Shown one piece after another: positions 54,228 to 63,507 of a DNA stretch of 64,000 nt. The stretch's first letter is position 1. Every line of letters begins with the position of its first letter. This DNA comes from Sulfuricurvum sp. GTDB lineage: Bacteria; Campylobacterota; Campylobacteria; Campylobacterales; Sulfurimonadaceae. Below the pieces are notes generated by a model that did not search any database, had not been told where the DNA came from, and saw only the letters and a list, made by a program, of their open reading frames with translations. Location: positions 496,001 to 560,000 of the forward strand of contig JAUXYP010000001.1 in NCBI GenBank assembly GCA_030694265.1, written 5' to 3'. The position numbers and the translations under genes are program-made.

Positions 54228-54674
54228 ATGATAGTAGTAGCTATACCATTGGATGCCATGAAACGTGTTTATCATGAAAACCCGTGTACGGCAACCATGT
54301 TTGCACTCTACGAAGTCACAGGCCATCGTAAAGACGTACGCTATCGTCTTATCGACACGCGATTAAACCCTTGGGAAAAAGCGGGCGGTAAAATGGTTCA
54401 AGACCCTGATATGAAAGCGTGCGAGTGTCCCAGTGATCTCTCAGCAGATGCCTACCATGTCAGTGAACACTATATGGTATTACAAGCGATAGGTAAAACC
54501 GACTACCTCCTTGTCGACAACTATTGTCTCAATACATTGTATTCGCTCAAAAATGTAGGGATCAAGATCTATAAGATTCCTCCGTTTGCCAAAGATGTTG
54601 AGACAGCGATCAACCATTTTATTATAGGAGTCGAAATTGCAGATAATTTACAACACATCCACCCTGCATCTTGA
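54228..54674 (+). CDS. NifX/NafY-type dinitrogenase iron-molybdenum cofactor-binding-like protein
   Basis: MIVVAIPLDAMKRVYHENPCTATMFALYEV...LQAIGKTDYLLVDNYCLNTLYSLKNVGIKIYKI; strong RBS-like aaggag before ATG. Confidence 0.7.
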   Translation: MIVVAIPLDAMKRVYHENPCTATMFALYEVTGHRKDVRYRLIDTRLNPWEKAGGKMVQDPDMKACECPSDLSADAYHVSEHYMVLQAIGKTDYLLVDNYCLNTLYSLKNVGIKIYKIPPFAKDVETAINHFIIGVEIADNLQHIHPAS

Positions 54675-55152
54675 GGATATACCACTGGGTGTCGGATATG
54701 CCTCTGACAAAGTGACCCTCAAAGACATGAATGATCAACCGTTTACCATCGGTGGGCAAAATGGTCACACACAGCTTATTATCTCTACACCTTTTGTCGA
54801 TGAGATGCTCATATCACAATTAAGACAACTGGATGAGTTGCTTGCACTAAACACATTTGTCATTGGAAAATCATTGGTCGTCGCTACCAAGGAACATCCT
54901 AACCCACAGCTCTCAGAGTGGAATTACGGTTATGACTATGATACGCAGTTCGGGGATTATTACGGTGTTCGACTGGGACAGGGAGAGCTTTGCGGAGAGT
55001 TTGCCAAAGCGCTGTTCATCGTATCCAAAGACGGAGCACTCTTTTACGATGAGATACCAAAAGACCTCAATGAACCTTTTTCGATGGAAAAAGCAATCAT
55101 CAAAATAGCCGCAGCAGTTGACTGCTATACAGGACATGGGTGTCACGGGTAA
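54637..55152 (+). CDS. Thiol peroxidase (Tpx)-like protein lacking the peroxidatic cysteine
   Basis: DKVTLKDMNDQPFTIGGQNGHTQLIISTPFVDEMLISQLRQLDEL...DYYGVRLGQGELCGEFAKALFIVSKDGALFYDEIPKDLNEPFSMEKAI. Confidence 0.65.
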   Translation: MQIIYNTSTLHLEDIPLGVGYASDKVTLKDMNDQPFTIGGQNGHTQLIISTPFVDEMLISQLRQLDELLALNTFVIGKSLVVATKEHPNPQLSEWNYGYDYDTQFGDYYGVRLGQGELCGEFAKALFIVSKDGALFYDEIPKDLNEPFSMEKAIIKIAAAVDCYTGHGCHG

Positions 55153-55205
55153 GGTCAAGGTTACACTTTGTATAATCTCCCTAAAAAGATTTAGGAATAG
55201 ATTAT

Positions 55206-55979
55206 ATGTCCCTCTTCCCTCTTGAAAAAGTCAAACTTCTACGAAAAGAACTCGCCACCAATCCTGTCTATGCCGCTGTATCGGATATGGACCATCTAAC
55301 CGCTTTTATGCAGCACCACGCTTACTCTGTTTGGGACTTTATGTCGCTTGTTAAATACCTCCAAAACGAATTTGCACCCGCAAAAACTCCATGGCTTCCA
55401 CACGGTGATGTACAGGTCAGACGATTTATCAATGAAATCGTCCTAGAAGAAGAATCAGACGAAGCACTCCCTGCCCAAGACGGCAGTGTCGTTTATACCA
55501 GCCATTTTGAGCTTTATCTCACGGCTATGGAAGAAGTGTCCAAAGGCAGCAGCACCGACATCAGAGATTTTGTCAATCTTGTCGCGACTACGTCATTAGA
55601 AAATGCTATGCAAAACTTCACGATACCACAACCTGCCAAAGAGTTTATGTCCACAACGTTTGGTTTTATAAACAGCGGCAAACCGCACGTCATCGCTGCC
55701 GCATTTGCACTGGGCAGAGAACACATCATCCCAGAGATGTTTCGGGCACTACTGGACACCATGAACATAACCAAAGATCAAGCGGCAGTGTTTCATTACT
55801 ATTTGGAGCGCCATATCCACCTAGATGCCGATCAACATGGACCGATGTCACTGCGGATGTTAGAGATTCTTTGTGATAACGATCCCGTAAAGATCGCAGA
55901 AGCCGAAGAAGCAGCTATCAATGCCGTAAAAGCACGAATCCGTTTTTGGGACGGAGTCTTATTGGCCATCAACAAATAA
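55206..55979 (+). CDS. DUF3050 family protein (haem oxygenase-like fold expected)
   Basis: LTAFMQHHAYSVWDFMSLVKYLQNE...PWLPHGDVQVRRFINEIVLEEESDEA...SHFELYLTAMEEV. Confidence 0.85.
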   Translation: MSLFPLEKVKLLRKELATNPVYAAVSDMDHLTAFMQHHAYSVWDFMSLVKYLQNEFAPAKTPWLPHGDVQVRRFINEIVLEEESDEALPAQDGSVVYTSHFELYLTAMEEVSKGSSTDIRDFVNLVATTSLENAMQNFTIPQPAKEFMSTTFGFINSGKPHVIAAAFALGREHIIPEMFRALLDTMNITKDQAAVFHYYLERHIHLDADQHGPMSLRMLEILCDNDPVKIAEAEEAAINAVKARIRFWDGVLLAINK

Positions 55980-56002
55980 CGCTCAAACTCTTTTTCACAC
56001 CC

Positions 56003-56027
56003 CTATAGGTGGCTAGAACACCTATAG
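56003..56027. promoter_or_regulatory. Perfect stem-loop upstream of the SIR2-like/clpP/clpX genes
   Basis: CTATAGGTG-gctagaa-CACCTATAG, 9-bp perfect stem. Confidence 0.65.
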
Positions 56028-56099
56028 ATATATCACCTCCTCATTCTCTACAAGAACACAAAATGCAATCCTCTATCCAAAGTATCAAAAGGGATCAGA

Positions 56100-56930
56100 A
56101 TGGACAACATTATTGAAACAATAAAAAAAGAGATACGCAATCAAACCACTATCCCCTACTTCGGGCTAGGGGTATTTGAGGGTGTCATGACAAAAGAAGG
56201 TGAAGCCGTACCTCATGACAGTGATTCACTCATCCTTGCCATGAATGGCGGTCGTCCTATGGCACCACGGCTGATGTTTGAGTACTCACGTGCGGCAATG
56301 CACCTAGAACAGCGTCGTGGGGTTGAATACATGACACAGCTCATCAACCATATCTATACGAAACCGTTTGATCCAACACCGTTACATAAAGCTATCGTCG
56401 ACATGTTGCCACGCTATATCGTTGATACCAACCGTGATACCAAGTTCCAAGAGCTGTTGGCGTTTACACCGCATTGTCTACTCATCGGTAAATCACGTAT
56501 CATGGGTGATCTTAACCGTTATGAGACCTATGAATACGATGTAGAGAACCAAAAATACTTCCTAGTAGAAGATGAGGTACTCGATAACGCCAAAAGGATC
56601 CTCTTCAAACCGATGGGTTCACCCCTTCCTAATCCCACCTTTGTCATCTCCGATGCCGACTATGTCGATTGGCTCACTGAGGCAATGGGAGGATTTGCAG
56701 TACCAAAAGTACTAAAGACCTATCGAAAAGCAAAAAAATACCTCTTTTTAGGGACATCATTCGGTCACGATACGGACCGTATGGTTGCCAATGAGTTGAG
56801 CTTTGATCTCGAGGGCGGCTACGTTGTCACCGATGGACCACTGGGTAAAAAAGAGCAGAAGTTCATCGACAAACATCATATTGAAGTGATCAACATGTCA
56901 CTTCAAGAATTCATCCAATCATTTGTGTAA
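56100..56930 (+). CDS. SIR2-like protein, nif-linked
   Basis: PYFGLGVFEG..., LPRYIVDTNRDTKFQELL, VISDADYVDWL, KYLFLGTSFGHDTDRMVANEL. Confidence 0.65.
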   Translation: MDNIIETIKKEIRNQTTIPYFGLGVFEGVMTKEGEAVPHDSDSLILAMNGGRPMAPRLMFEYSRAAMHLEQRRGVEYMTQLINHIYTKPFDPTPLHKAIVDMLPRYIVDTNRDTKFQELLAFTPHCLLIGKSRIMGDLNRYETYEYDVENQKYFLVEDEVLDNAKRILFKPMGSPLPNPTFVISDADYVDWLTEAMGGFAVPKVLKTYRKAKKYLFLGTSFGHDTDRMVANELSFDLEGGYVVTDGPLGKKEQKFIDKHHIEVINMSLQEFIQSFV

Positions 56931-56939
56931 GGAGCTAAA

Positions 56940-57533
56940 ATGCCATATCTACCTACTGTTAAAGATGTTTCACCACGCGGAGAACGCTATTTTGATCTGT
57001 TTTCCAAACTTTTAGGCGACCGTGTCATCGTTATCACCGAAGCGATCGATGATCATATGATGGGGATCATCGTCTCTCAACTGCTGTATTTAGAAGCGAT
57101 GGACTCCGATGAACCTATCCATATCTACATCAGTTCACCAGGCGGATCAGTGATGAGCGGCTTGGCCATATTAGATACTATGAACCTGATTAACGCACCT
57201 GTTTACACCTATGCTATGGGGCTTGTCGCCTCTATGGCGGCTGTTTTGTTCACCTGCGGTGAAAAGGGTCATCGCTACATGCTCCCTAATGCAGAAGTAA
57301 TGATCCATCAGCCCTTGGGCGGTTATTCAGGACAAGCCAGTGATATAGAGATCCATACGAAACATATCCTCAATCTCAAACGCAGACTCTATGCTATCTT
57401 GGCAAATGCTACTGGTAAAAGTGCGAAGATCATCGAGAAAGAGTCCGACCGTGACAACTACATGGAAGCAGAGGCTGCCATCGAGTTTGGCTTGGCAGAC
57501 AAGATCTTGACAAAATTTAGTGCAAAGGATTGA
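56940..57533 (+). CDS. clpP: ClpP-type serine protease, nif-linked
   Basis: IYISSPGGSVMSGLAILDTM, GLVASMAAVLFTCG (Ser), VMIHQPLGGYSGQASDIEIH (His), SDRDNYMEAEAAIEFGLAD (Asp). Confidence 0.92.
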   Translation: MPYLPTVKDVSPRGERYFDLFSKLLGDRVIVITEAIDDHMMGIIVSQLLYLEAMDSDEPIHIYISSPGGSVMSGLAILDTMNLINAPVYTYAMGLVASMAAVLFTCGEKGHRYMLPNAEVMIHQPLGGYSGQASDIEIHTKHILNLKRRLYAILANATGKSAKIIEKESDRDNYMEAEAAIEFGLADKILTKFSAKD

Positions 57534-57535
57534 AG

Positions 57536-58750
57536 ATGAGTACCGAAAAAACCTGCTCATTTTGCGGACGCCCTCAAAGCGAAGTCAAAAAAATGTTCTC
57601 TTCAGAGACAACCAACATCTGTAACGAATGTGTCACCACCTGTTCTGCCATATTGCAAAAAGAGGTGCGCTACGAACAGCGTTCACAGATGCAGCAACAG
57701 CTCCCTACTCCCGAGAAGATCGTCGAGTTTTTGGACAAATACATCATTGGTCAAGAAGATGCGAAAAAAGTGCTCGCCGTTGCGTTGTACAACCACTACA
57801 AACGTATCGAAAATCCGGTTTACAATAATGTTGAACTGGAAAAAAGCAACATCCTTCTACTGGGACCTACGGGTAGCGGTAAGACATTGCTTGCCAAATC
57901 ACTCTCCAAGATCATGCAAGTCCCTTTTGCCGTTGCGGATGCGACTGCATTGACCGAGGCAGGATATGTGGGTGAAGACGTCGAGAGTATCCTCTCTAGG
58001 CTACTTGCTGCGGCAAACTATGACATCGAGTTGGCACAGCGCGGTATCATCTACATCGATGAGATCGACAAGATCGCCCGTAAATCAGAGTCATCCACCA
58101 TGGGTCGTGATGTATCGGGTGAAGGGGTACAGCAAGGACTTCTCAAAATACTCGAGGGTGCAGAGGTCTATGTCCCTGTAAAAGGGAGCCGTAAGAACTC
58201 CACGACAGAGACGGTTTTGTTTAACACCACTCATGTCTTATTCGTCTGTGGTGGTGCTTTTGTCGGACTTGTACCTGATACTCATACTAAAAAATCCAAC
58301 AAAGTCGGATTTGGAAAAATGAACACGTCAATCGAGGTCAAAACTAAAAAGATAGATGCCAAGGCACTCGTACAGTTTGGTTTGATCCCTGAAATGATCG
58401 GTCGTATTCCCGTCATCGCTCAGCTCAAAGAGCTCAGTAAAGACCAAATGGTCCAAATCCTCCAAGAGCCAGATAATGCGCTGATCAAACAGTATCAAGC
58501 GCTCTTTGATATGGATGGTATTCAACTGAACTTTGATCCAAAAGCTCTCGATGCCGTTGCCCAAAAAGCGATCGATCACGGTGTCGGTGCTAGAGGATTG
58601 CGCAGTATCATCGAAGAGGCTATGTTACCGCTACAGTTTAGCTGTCCATCGAAAAAAGATCTACAAAGTGTCACTATTACCGAAGCGGTCATTGAAGACC
58701 CAACCCAAGAACCAATCTACGTCTACAAAGAAGAACACGCGGAAGCATAA
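57536..58750 (+). CDS. clpX: ClpX ATPase, nif-linked
   Basis: [30 protein letters not shown] zinc finger, [47 protein letters not shown]. Confidence 0.95.
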   Translation: MSTEKTCSFCGRPQSEVKKMFSSETTNICNECVTTCSAILQKEVRYEQRSQMQQQLPTPEKIVEFLDKYIIGQEDAKKVLAVALYNHYKRIENPVYNNVELEKSNILLLGPTGSGKTLLAKSLSKIMQVPFAVADATALTEAGYVGEDVESILSRLLAAANYDIELAQRGIIYIDEIDKIARKSESSTMGRDVSGEGVQQGLLKILEGAEVYVPVKGSRKNSTTETVLFNTTHVLFVCGGAFVGLVPDTHTKKSNKVGFGKMNTSIEVKTKKIDAKALVQFGLIPEMIGRIPVIAQLKELSKDQMVQILQEPDNALIKQYQALFDMDGIQLNFDPKALDAVAQKAIDHGVGARGLRSIIEEAMLPLQFSCPSKKDLQSVTITEAVIEDPTQEPIYVYKEEHAEA

Positions 58751-58777
58751 GACTTCTGCTATTCTTCTAAAAACTTT

Positions 58778-58836
58778 CCGTTCGTGGTGAGCTTGTCGAA
58801 CCATAAATAACCCTTCGACAAGCTCAGGGCGAACGG
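58778..58836. repeat. Imperfect inverted repeat downstream of clpX
   Basis: CCGTTCGtggtGAGCTTGTCGAAcc ... ttCGACAAGCTCagggCGAACGG. Confidence 0.8.
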
Positions 58837-58874
58837 TAAATCTTATAACAAATCTCCCCTCCTAAAATATCCGT

Positions 58875-58903
58875 TTGACATTCCCATTTAGAAGATATAT
58901 AAT
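58875..58903 (+). promoter_or_regulatory. Consensus sigma70-type promoter of the toxin-antitoxin operon
   Basis: TTGACA (58875-58880), 17-bp spacer, TATAAT (58898-58903). Confidence 0.85.
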
Positions 58904-58916
58904 ACTATAGTATTAT
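58899..58916. promoter_or_regulatory. 18-bp perfect palindrome, candidate antitoxin operator
   Basis: ATAATACTATAGTATTAT overlapping the -10 box. Confidence 0.75.
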
Positions 58917-58935
58917 TTTAATTCGGAGGTCTACC

Positions 58936-59181
58936 ATGCGCCAGACTACCAGCATCAAACTCGATCCGACAGTAAAGCAAGAAGCCCAAAAAGTGTTCAA
59001 TGAACTCGGTCTTTCACTCGGTGAAGCAGTTAATTTATTTTTGAATCAAGTGCGTCTTCGCAAAGGAATCCCTTTCGACATCGAAATTCCAAACGAAGAG
59101 ACACAACAAGTCTTTAGAGAAATTTTAGCAGGTCAAAATATCGAAGATTTTTCCATCGAAGAACTAAAACGTCATGGCTAA
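58936..59181 (+). CDS. RelB/DinJ-family antitoxin
   Basis: MRQTTSIKLDPTVKQEAQKVFNELGLSLGEAVNLFLNQVRLRKGIPFDIEIPNEET. Confidence 0.9.
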   Translation: MRQTTSIKLDPTVKQEAQKVFNELGLSLGEAVNLFLNQVRLRKGIPFDIEIPNEETQQVFREILAGQNIEDFSIEELKRHG

Positions 59182-59443
59182 ACTGCGCCGTCACAAAGAA
59201 TTTTTAAAAGACTACGCAACAGTACGCCTCACCGACACCCAGTTTGAAAAACTGATCTCGTTTCTTAACCATCTCAAAGAAGAGATTAAACTTCCACCCG
59301 AAGCAAAAGACCATGCACTCAAAGGTGACTGGAAAGGTTTCAGAGAATGTCATCTTGGAGGTGATACCTTGCTCGTCTACACTATCGACAGTGATACTAT
59401 AATATTGGCACGAATCGGCACACATAGCCAATTATTTGGCTAA
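59174..59443 (+). CDS. YafQ/RelE-type mRNA interferase toxin
   Basis: FLKDY...LPPEAKDHALKGDWKGFRECHLGGDTLLVYTIDSDTIILARIGTHSQLFG; 8-nt overlap with antitoxin. Confidence 0.9.
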   Translation: MAKLRRHKEFLKDYATVRLTDTQFEKLISFLNHLKEEIKLPPEAKDHALKGDWKGFRECHLGGDTLLVYTIDSDTIILARIGTHSQLFG

Positions 59444-59469
59444 TCAAGAGTACACACAAGAGAGAGGCT

Positions 59470-60642
59470 TCATATTTCTTTCACTCTTCTTATCTCAAAT
59501 TCTTTATTCGTATCAATTATAAATTCACCATTTGTTATATCAAGCCATTCTTCAATATATTTAAAAAGTTGCAATATATTTTCAGAATATTCATCATAAT
59601 AATATGGATTTAGTTTGAAATAATATAGTTGTTTTTCAATCTTCATTTTTTCAATAAAGTCACCAAAATCAATTACTCTACCTTGAATCTTATCAATTGA
59701 TTCTAATAATAAGTATCCATTTTTGTCATTGTTAGGGTTCATGTCTGGTCCATATACGACTTTACATGTTTTATTTTTTTTATTTGTAGCTATGAATAAA
59801 CTTGGGGAGGTTCGTACGCTATTCAATTTTTCAAAACTTCCAATCCATCGAATAATTTTGATTAATGGTGAAATAACATCTTTATCATAATGACTTGAAG
59901 AAAGTGCCTTATCTACTAATTCTCTTATTTCATCTTCTATTTTTAGATATCGTTTAAATATTTGAAATCCAATGTATGTGTTTTCCTCAACAAGTTTTTT
60001 TATTTCATGAGATTCTAAATTAAATAAATCATTAATAGATTCTAATGTTTTGTATCCTGTATATCCAAATAAAATTTTGGCAATATGACTTAGTAATCGC
60101 AATATTTTAGTATCAATTTGAACTTTAAAATAATCTTGTACTTCATTATCCATCAAACCTTTTTGATATAGTTGCTCAACAGTCCACTGTATAGTTTTAG
60201 ACAATTTAATAATTTCATTTTTTTTACTATTTTCATTCAAAGAATAAGTCAAAATTCTTTTTTGTCTTAAATCAAATGGTAAATCTTCAATTTTTCCATA
60301 ATCCGTGTTGTAAATACAAATAATTTTTTCTGATCCTAATGAACTAAAAGCAAATCCTAATTCAAATAAAACATTTGGGTTAGAAGTTTTTCTATCAGAT
60401 GAATCTTTGTTTATGATTGAAATGTCAGCTATAAAAATCGTGCTCTTTCTAATCTTTTGAAATATTGTATCTACTATTTCAGGTGTCCCGATAATACCGT
60501 TTGTATCTTTATCAAATGAAAGTTCAAGTTTAAAACTATCTTGAAAATTTTCAAGAGCTTTTTTAATAGAATCTTCAATTACATTGCGATTAGTATTATT
60601 AGGTAAATCAGATTGCCATGAGTAAAAAATTGTCCGTTTCAA
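59470..60642 (-). CDS. TIR-like nucleotide-binding protein
   Basis: MKRTIFYSWQSDLPNNTNRNVIEDSIKKAL...IADISIIN...NPNVLFELGFAFSSLG; AT-rich gene. Confidence 0.7.
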   Translation of the reverse strand: MKRTIFYSWQSDLPNNTNRNVIEDSIKKALENFQDSFKLELSFDKDTNGIIGTPEIVDTIFQKIRKSTIFIADISIINKDSSDRKTSNPNVLFELGFAFSSLGSEKIICIYNTDYGKIEDLPFDLRQKRILTYSLNENSKKNEIIKLSKTIQWTVEQLYQKGLMDNEVQDYFKVQIDTKILRLLSHIAKILFGYTGYKTLESINDLFNLESHEIKKLVEENTYIGFQIFKRYLKIEDEIRELVDKALSSSHYDKDVISPLIKIIRWIGSFEKLNSVRTSPSLFIATNKKNKTCKVVYGPDMNPNNDKNGYLLLESIDKIQGRVIDFGDFIEKMKIEKQLYYFKLNPYYYDEYSENILQLFKYIEEWLDITNGEFIIDTNKEFEIRRVKEI

Positions 60643-60781
60643 AATAACCCTTTTATTAAAATGAAATATTACATCAAGGTCAGTTAGAAGTTATCATTGT
60701 ATAACGATTATGTATTTTAGTACATTTCACATTCCTCTCGAACAAATCTTGCATTCTTTCTCATAATAACCTACATTATGA

Positions 60782-61975
<1,194 letters not shown>

Positions 61976-61988
61976 TTCCCTCTTCTGA

Positions 61989-62330
61989 CTAAAGTGTATT
62001 TTGAGCAATAAGAAGTGAGATACGTACCGAAGATTTGAATGCTTTCATACGATTTTGAGTGATGATATCCATCGCCATTTCACGTTGTTTTTTTATACGA
62101 TTATTGAGATCAGGAGCAGGTATTCTACGTGCCTCACGAATCAAATCATGAACACTCTTATCAAATATTGAACTTTCATAAATGGGCAGTACATCATACA
62201 GTGACATGAAAACAGCACGCTGCTCTTCGTCCATTTTACAGGAGTTATCACTGATTTTCAATGCGACTGTAACTGCACAATCACGTTCAAAGGTGTCGAG
62301 TTTAGCGGCAACTTTGACGAAAGGATTCAT
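61989..62330 (-). CDS. Hypothetical nif-linked protein
   Basis: 113-aa ORF, 2-nt spacing from the upstream ferredoxin gene. Confidence 0.6.
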   Translation of the reverse strand: MNPFVKVAAKLDTFERDCAVTVALKISDNSCKMDEEQRAVFMSLYDVLPIYESSIFDKSVHDLIREARRIPAPDLNNRIKKQREMAMDIITQNRMKAFKSSVRISLLIAQNTL

Positions 62331-62332
62331 CT

Positions 62333-62728
62333 TTACCCTACTTCTACCAGTTCATCAGGCTCTTCTTGGACAATTTTGCCAACGCCACGATCTTCATTTA
62401 GGATGTCTTTACGGTATTTTTTTTCTCTGAATTCCGGAGATTTAGGTATACCGTTTTTCTCACTGAGTTTATAGACCTCAGTGTTGAGATAATGTCCATC
62501 GAACTCTTTTGTATACGGCATATCCCACGTGATACATCCGATACTTGGACAAATAGCCGCACATTGTGGATCATCATAGACACCGACACACTCGATACAC
62601 TTTTCAGGTTGTACATAATAGCGGTTATTCCCCATAGGATTATTGCTATCATCTACAATCGCATTGACGGGACATTGTTGCAAACAAGCATCACACGTGA
62701 TGCACGTATCATCTATAATTACTGACAT
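62333..62728 (-). CDS. 4Fe-4S ferredoxin-type protein
   Basis: CITCDACLQQCPVNAI ... CIECVGVYDDPQCAAICPSIGCI. Confidence 0.9.
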   Translation of the reverse strand: MSVIIDDTCITCDACLQQCPVNAIVDDSNNPMGNNRYYVQPEKCIECVGVYDDPQCAAICPSIGCITWDMPYTKEFDGHYLNTEVYKLSEKNGIPKSPEFREKKYRKDILNEDRGVGKIVQEEPDELVEVG

Positions 62729-62731
62729 TGT

Positions 62732-63112
62732 TTATTCCTTATCTTTTGTTGTGTGGACAATTCGAAGAAGCCACGGAGGAGGATTACCCAGCAACAATGC
62801 TTGAAGCTTTACGATTGCTTCATCAATTCGCTCATTCTCCGCTGCACGCATAGGATAAATCTTAGAGGCGAGAACCATTTTGGAAGCTGTAGGACCGATT
62901 TGAGAGCAGTACATAATGTCTGCTTCTTTTACAGTACCGATCTTATAGGCCAATTTTTCATGTTCATCTTCGATCGCATCTTGTGAACTGTCGAGTTTTT
63001 TTAGATACTCGGCATCGCCTTCACTGACACGGTACAGATCAAAACTTTTTGACCAACCAAAATGCTCATTTACATGAACTCCGTCTGATGAAGCAAACGC
63101 GATAAGCATCAT
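62732..63112 (-). CDS. NifX-type dinitrogenase iron-molybdenum cofactor-binding protein
   Basis: IAFASSDGVHVNEHFGWSKSFDLYRVSEGDAEYLKKL...ADIMYCSQIGPTASKMVLASKIYPMRA. Confidence 0.85.
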   Translation of the reverse strand: MMLIAFASSDGVHVNEHFGWSKSFDLYRVSEGDAEYLKKLDSSQDAIEDEHEKLAYKIGTVKEADIMYCSQIGPTASKMVLASKIYPMRAAENERIDEAIVKLQALLLGNPPPWLLRIVHTTKDKE

Positions 63113-63121
63113 AAATCCTTT

Positions 63122-63496
63122 TTATACCGCTACAGCTTCTCTAGCTTGGCGCATCTCATCAGAGATATCATCTCTAAATGTTTGCGGTGCCACTTCAGGA
63201 GACAATAGACCCCGTTTTTTGCTAGAGCTGATGACATAATCACTGCTGTTGACATAGTAATCATTATGTTCAGCCGTGTACGGCATATCCCAAACAATAC
63301 ACTCTTCTGTCGGACACGCTGCAGCACATGCTGGTGTTGACGCATGTTCGACACATTCAATACATTTTTCAGGTTTAACATAAGTGTATTCCCAATCACC
63401 GCGAGGGGAATCATCCACGCTTGCAATCGCACCTACTGGACATTCATCGATACATGCATCACAGTTGATGCATAGGTCTGTAATCATAACTGCCAT
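63122..63496 (-). CDS. 4Fe-4S ferredoxin-type protein, paralogue of 62333-62728
   Basis: MAVMITDLCINCDACIDECPVGAI ... CIECVEHASTPACAAACPTEECIVWDMPYT. Confidence 0.9.
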   Translation of the reverse strand: MAVMITDLCINCDACIDECPVGAIASVDDSPRGDWEYTYVKPEKCIECVEHASTPACAAACPTEECIVWDMPYTAEHNDYYVNSSDYVISSSKKRGLLSPEVAPQTFRDDISDEMRQAREAVAV

Positions 63497-63507
63497 AATA
63501 AAACTCC

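Noticed and set aside
57628-58181. Alternate-frame ORFs inside clpX
   Set aside because: Same-strand frame shadows of a conserved coding region
56100-58750. SIR2-like/ClpP/ClpX read as an anti-phage defence system
   Set aside because: The nif context and apparent loss of the SIR2 catalytic His favour a nitrogenase-related role; kept only as a secondary idea
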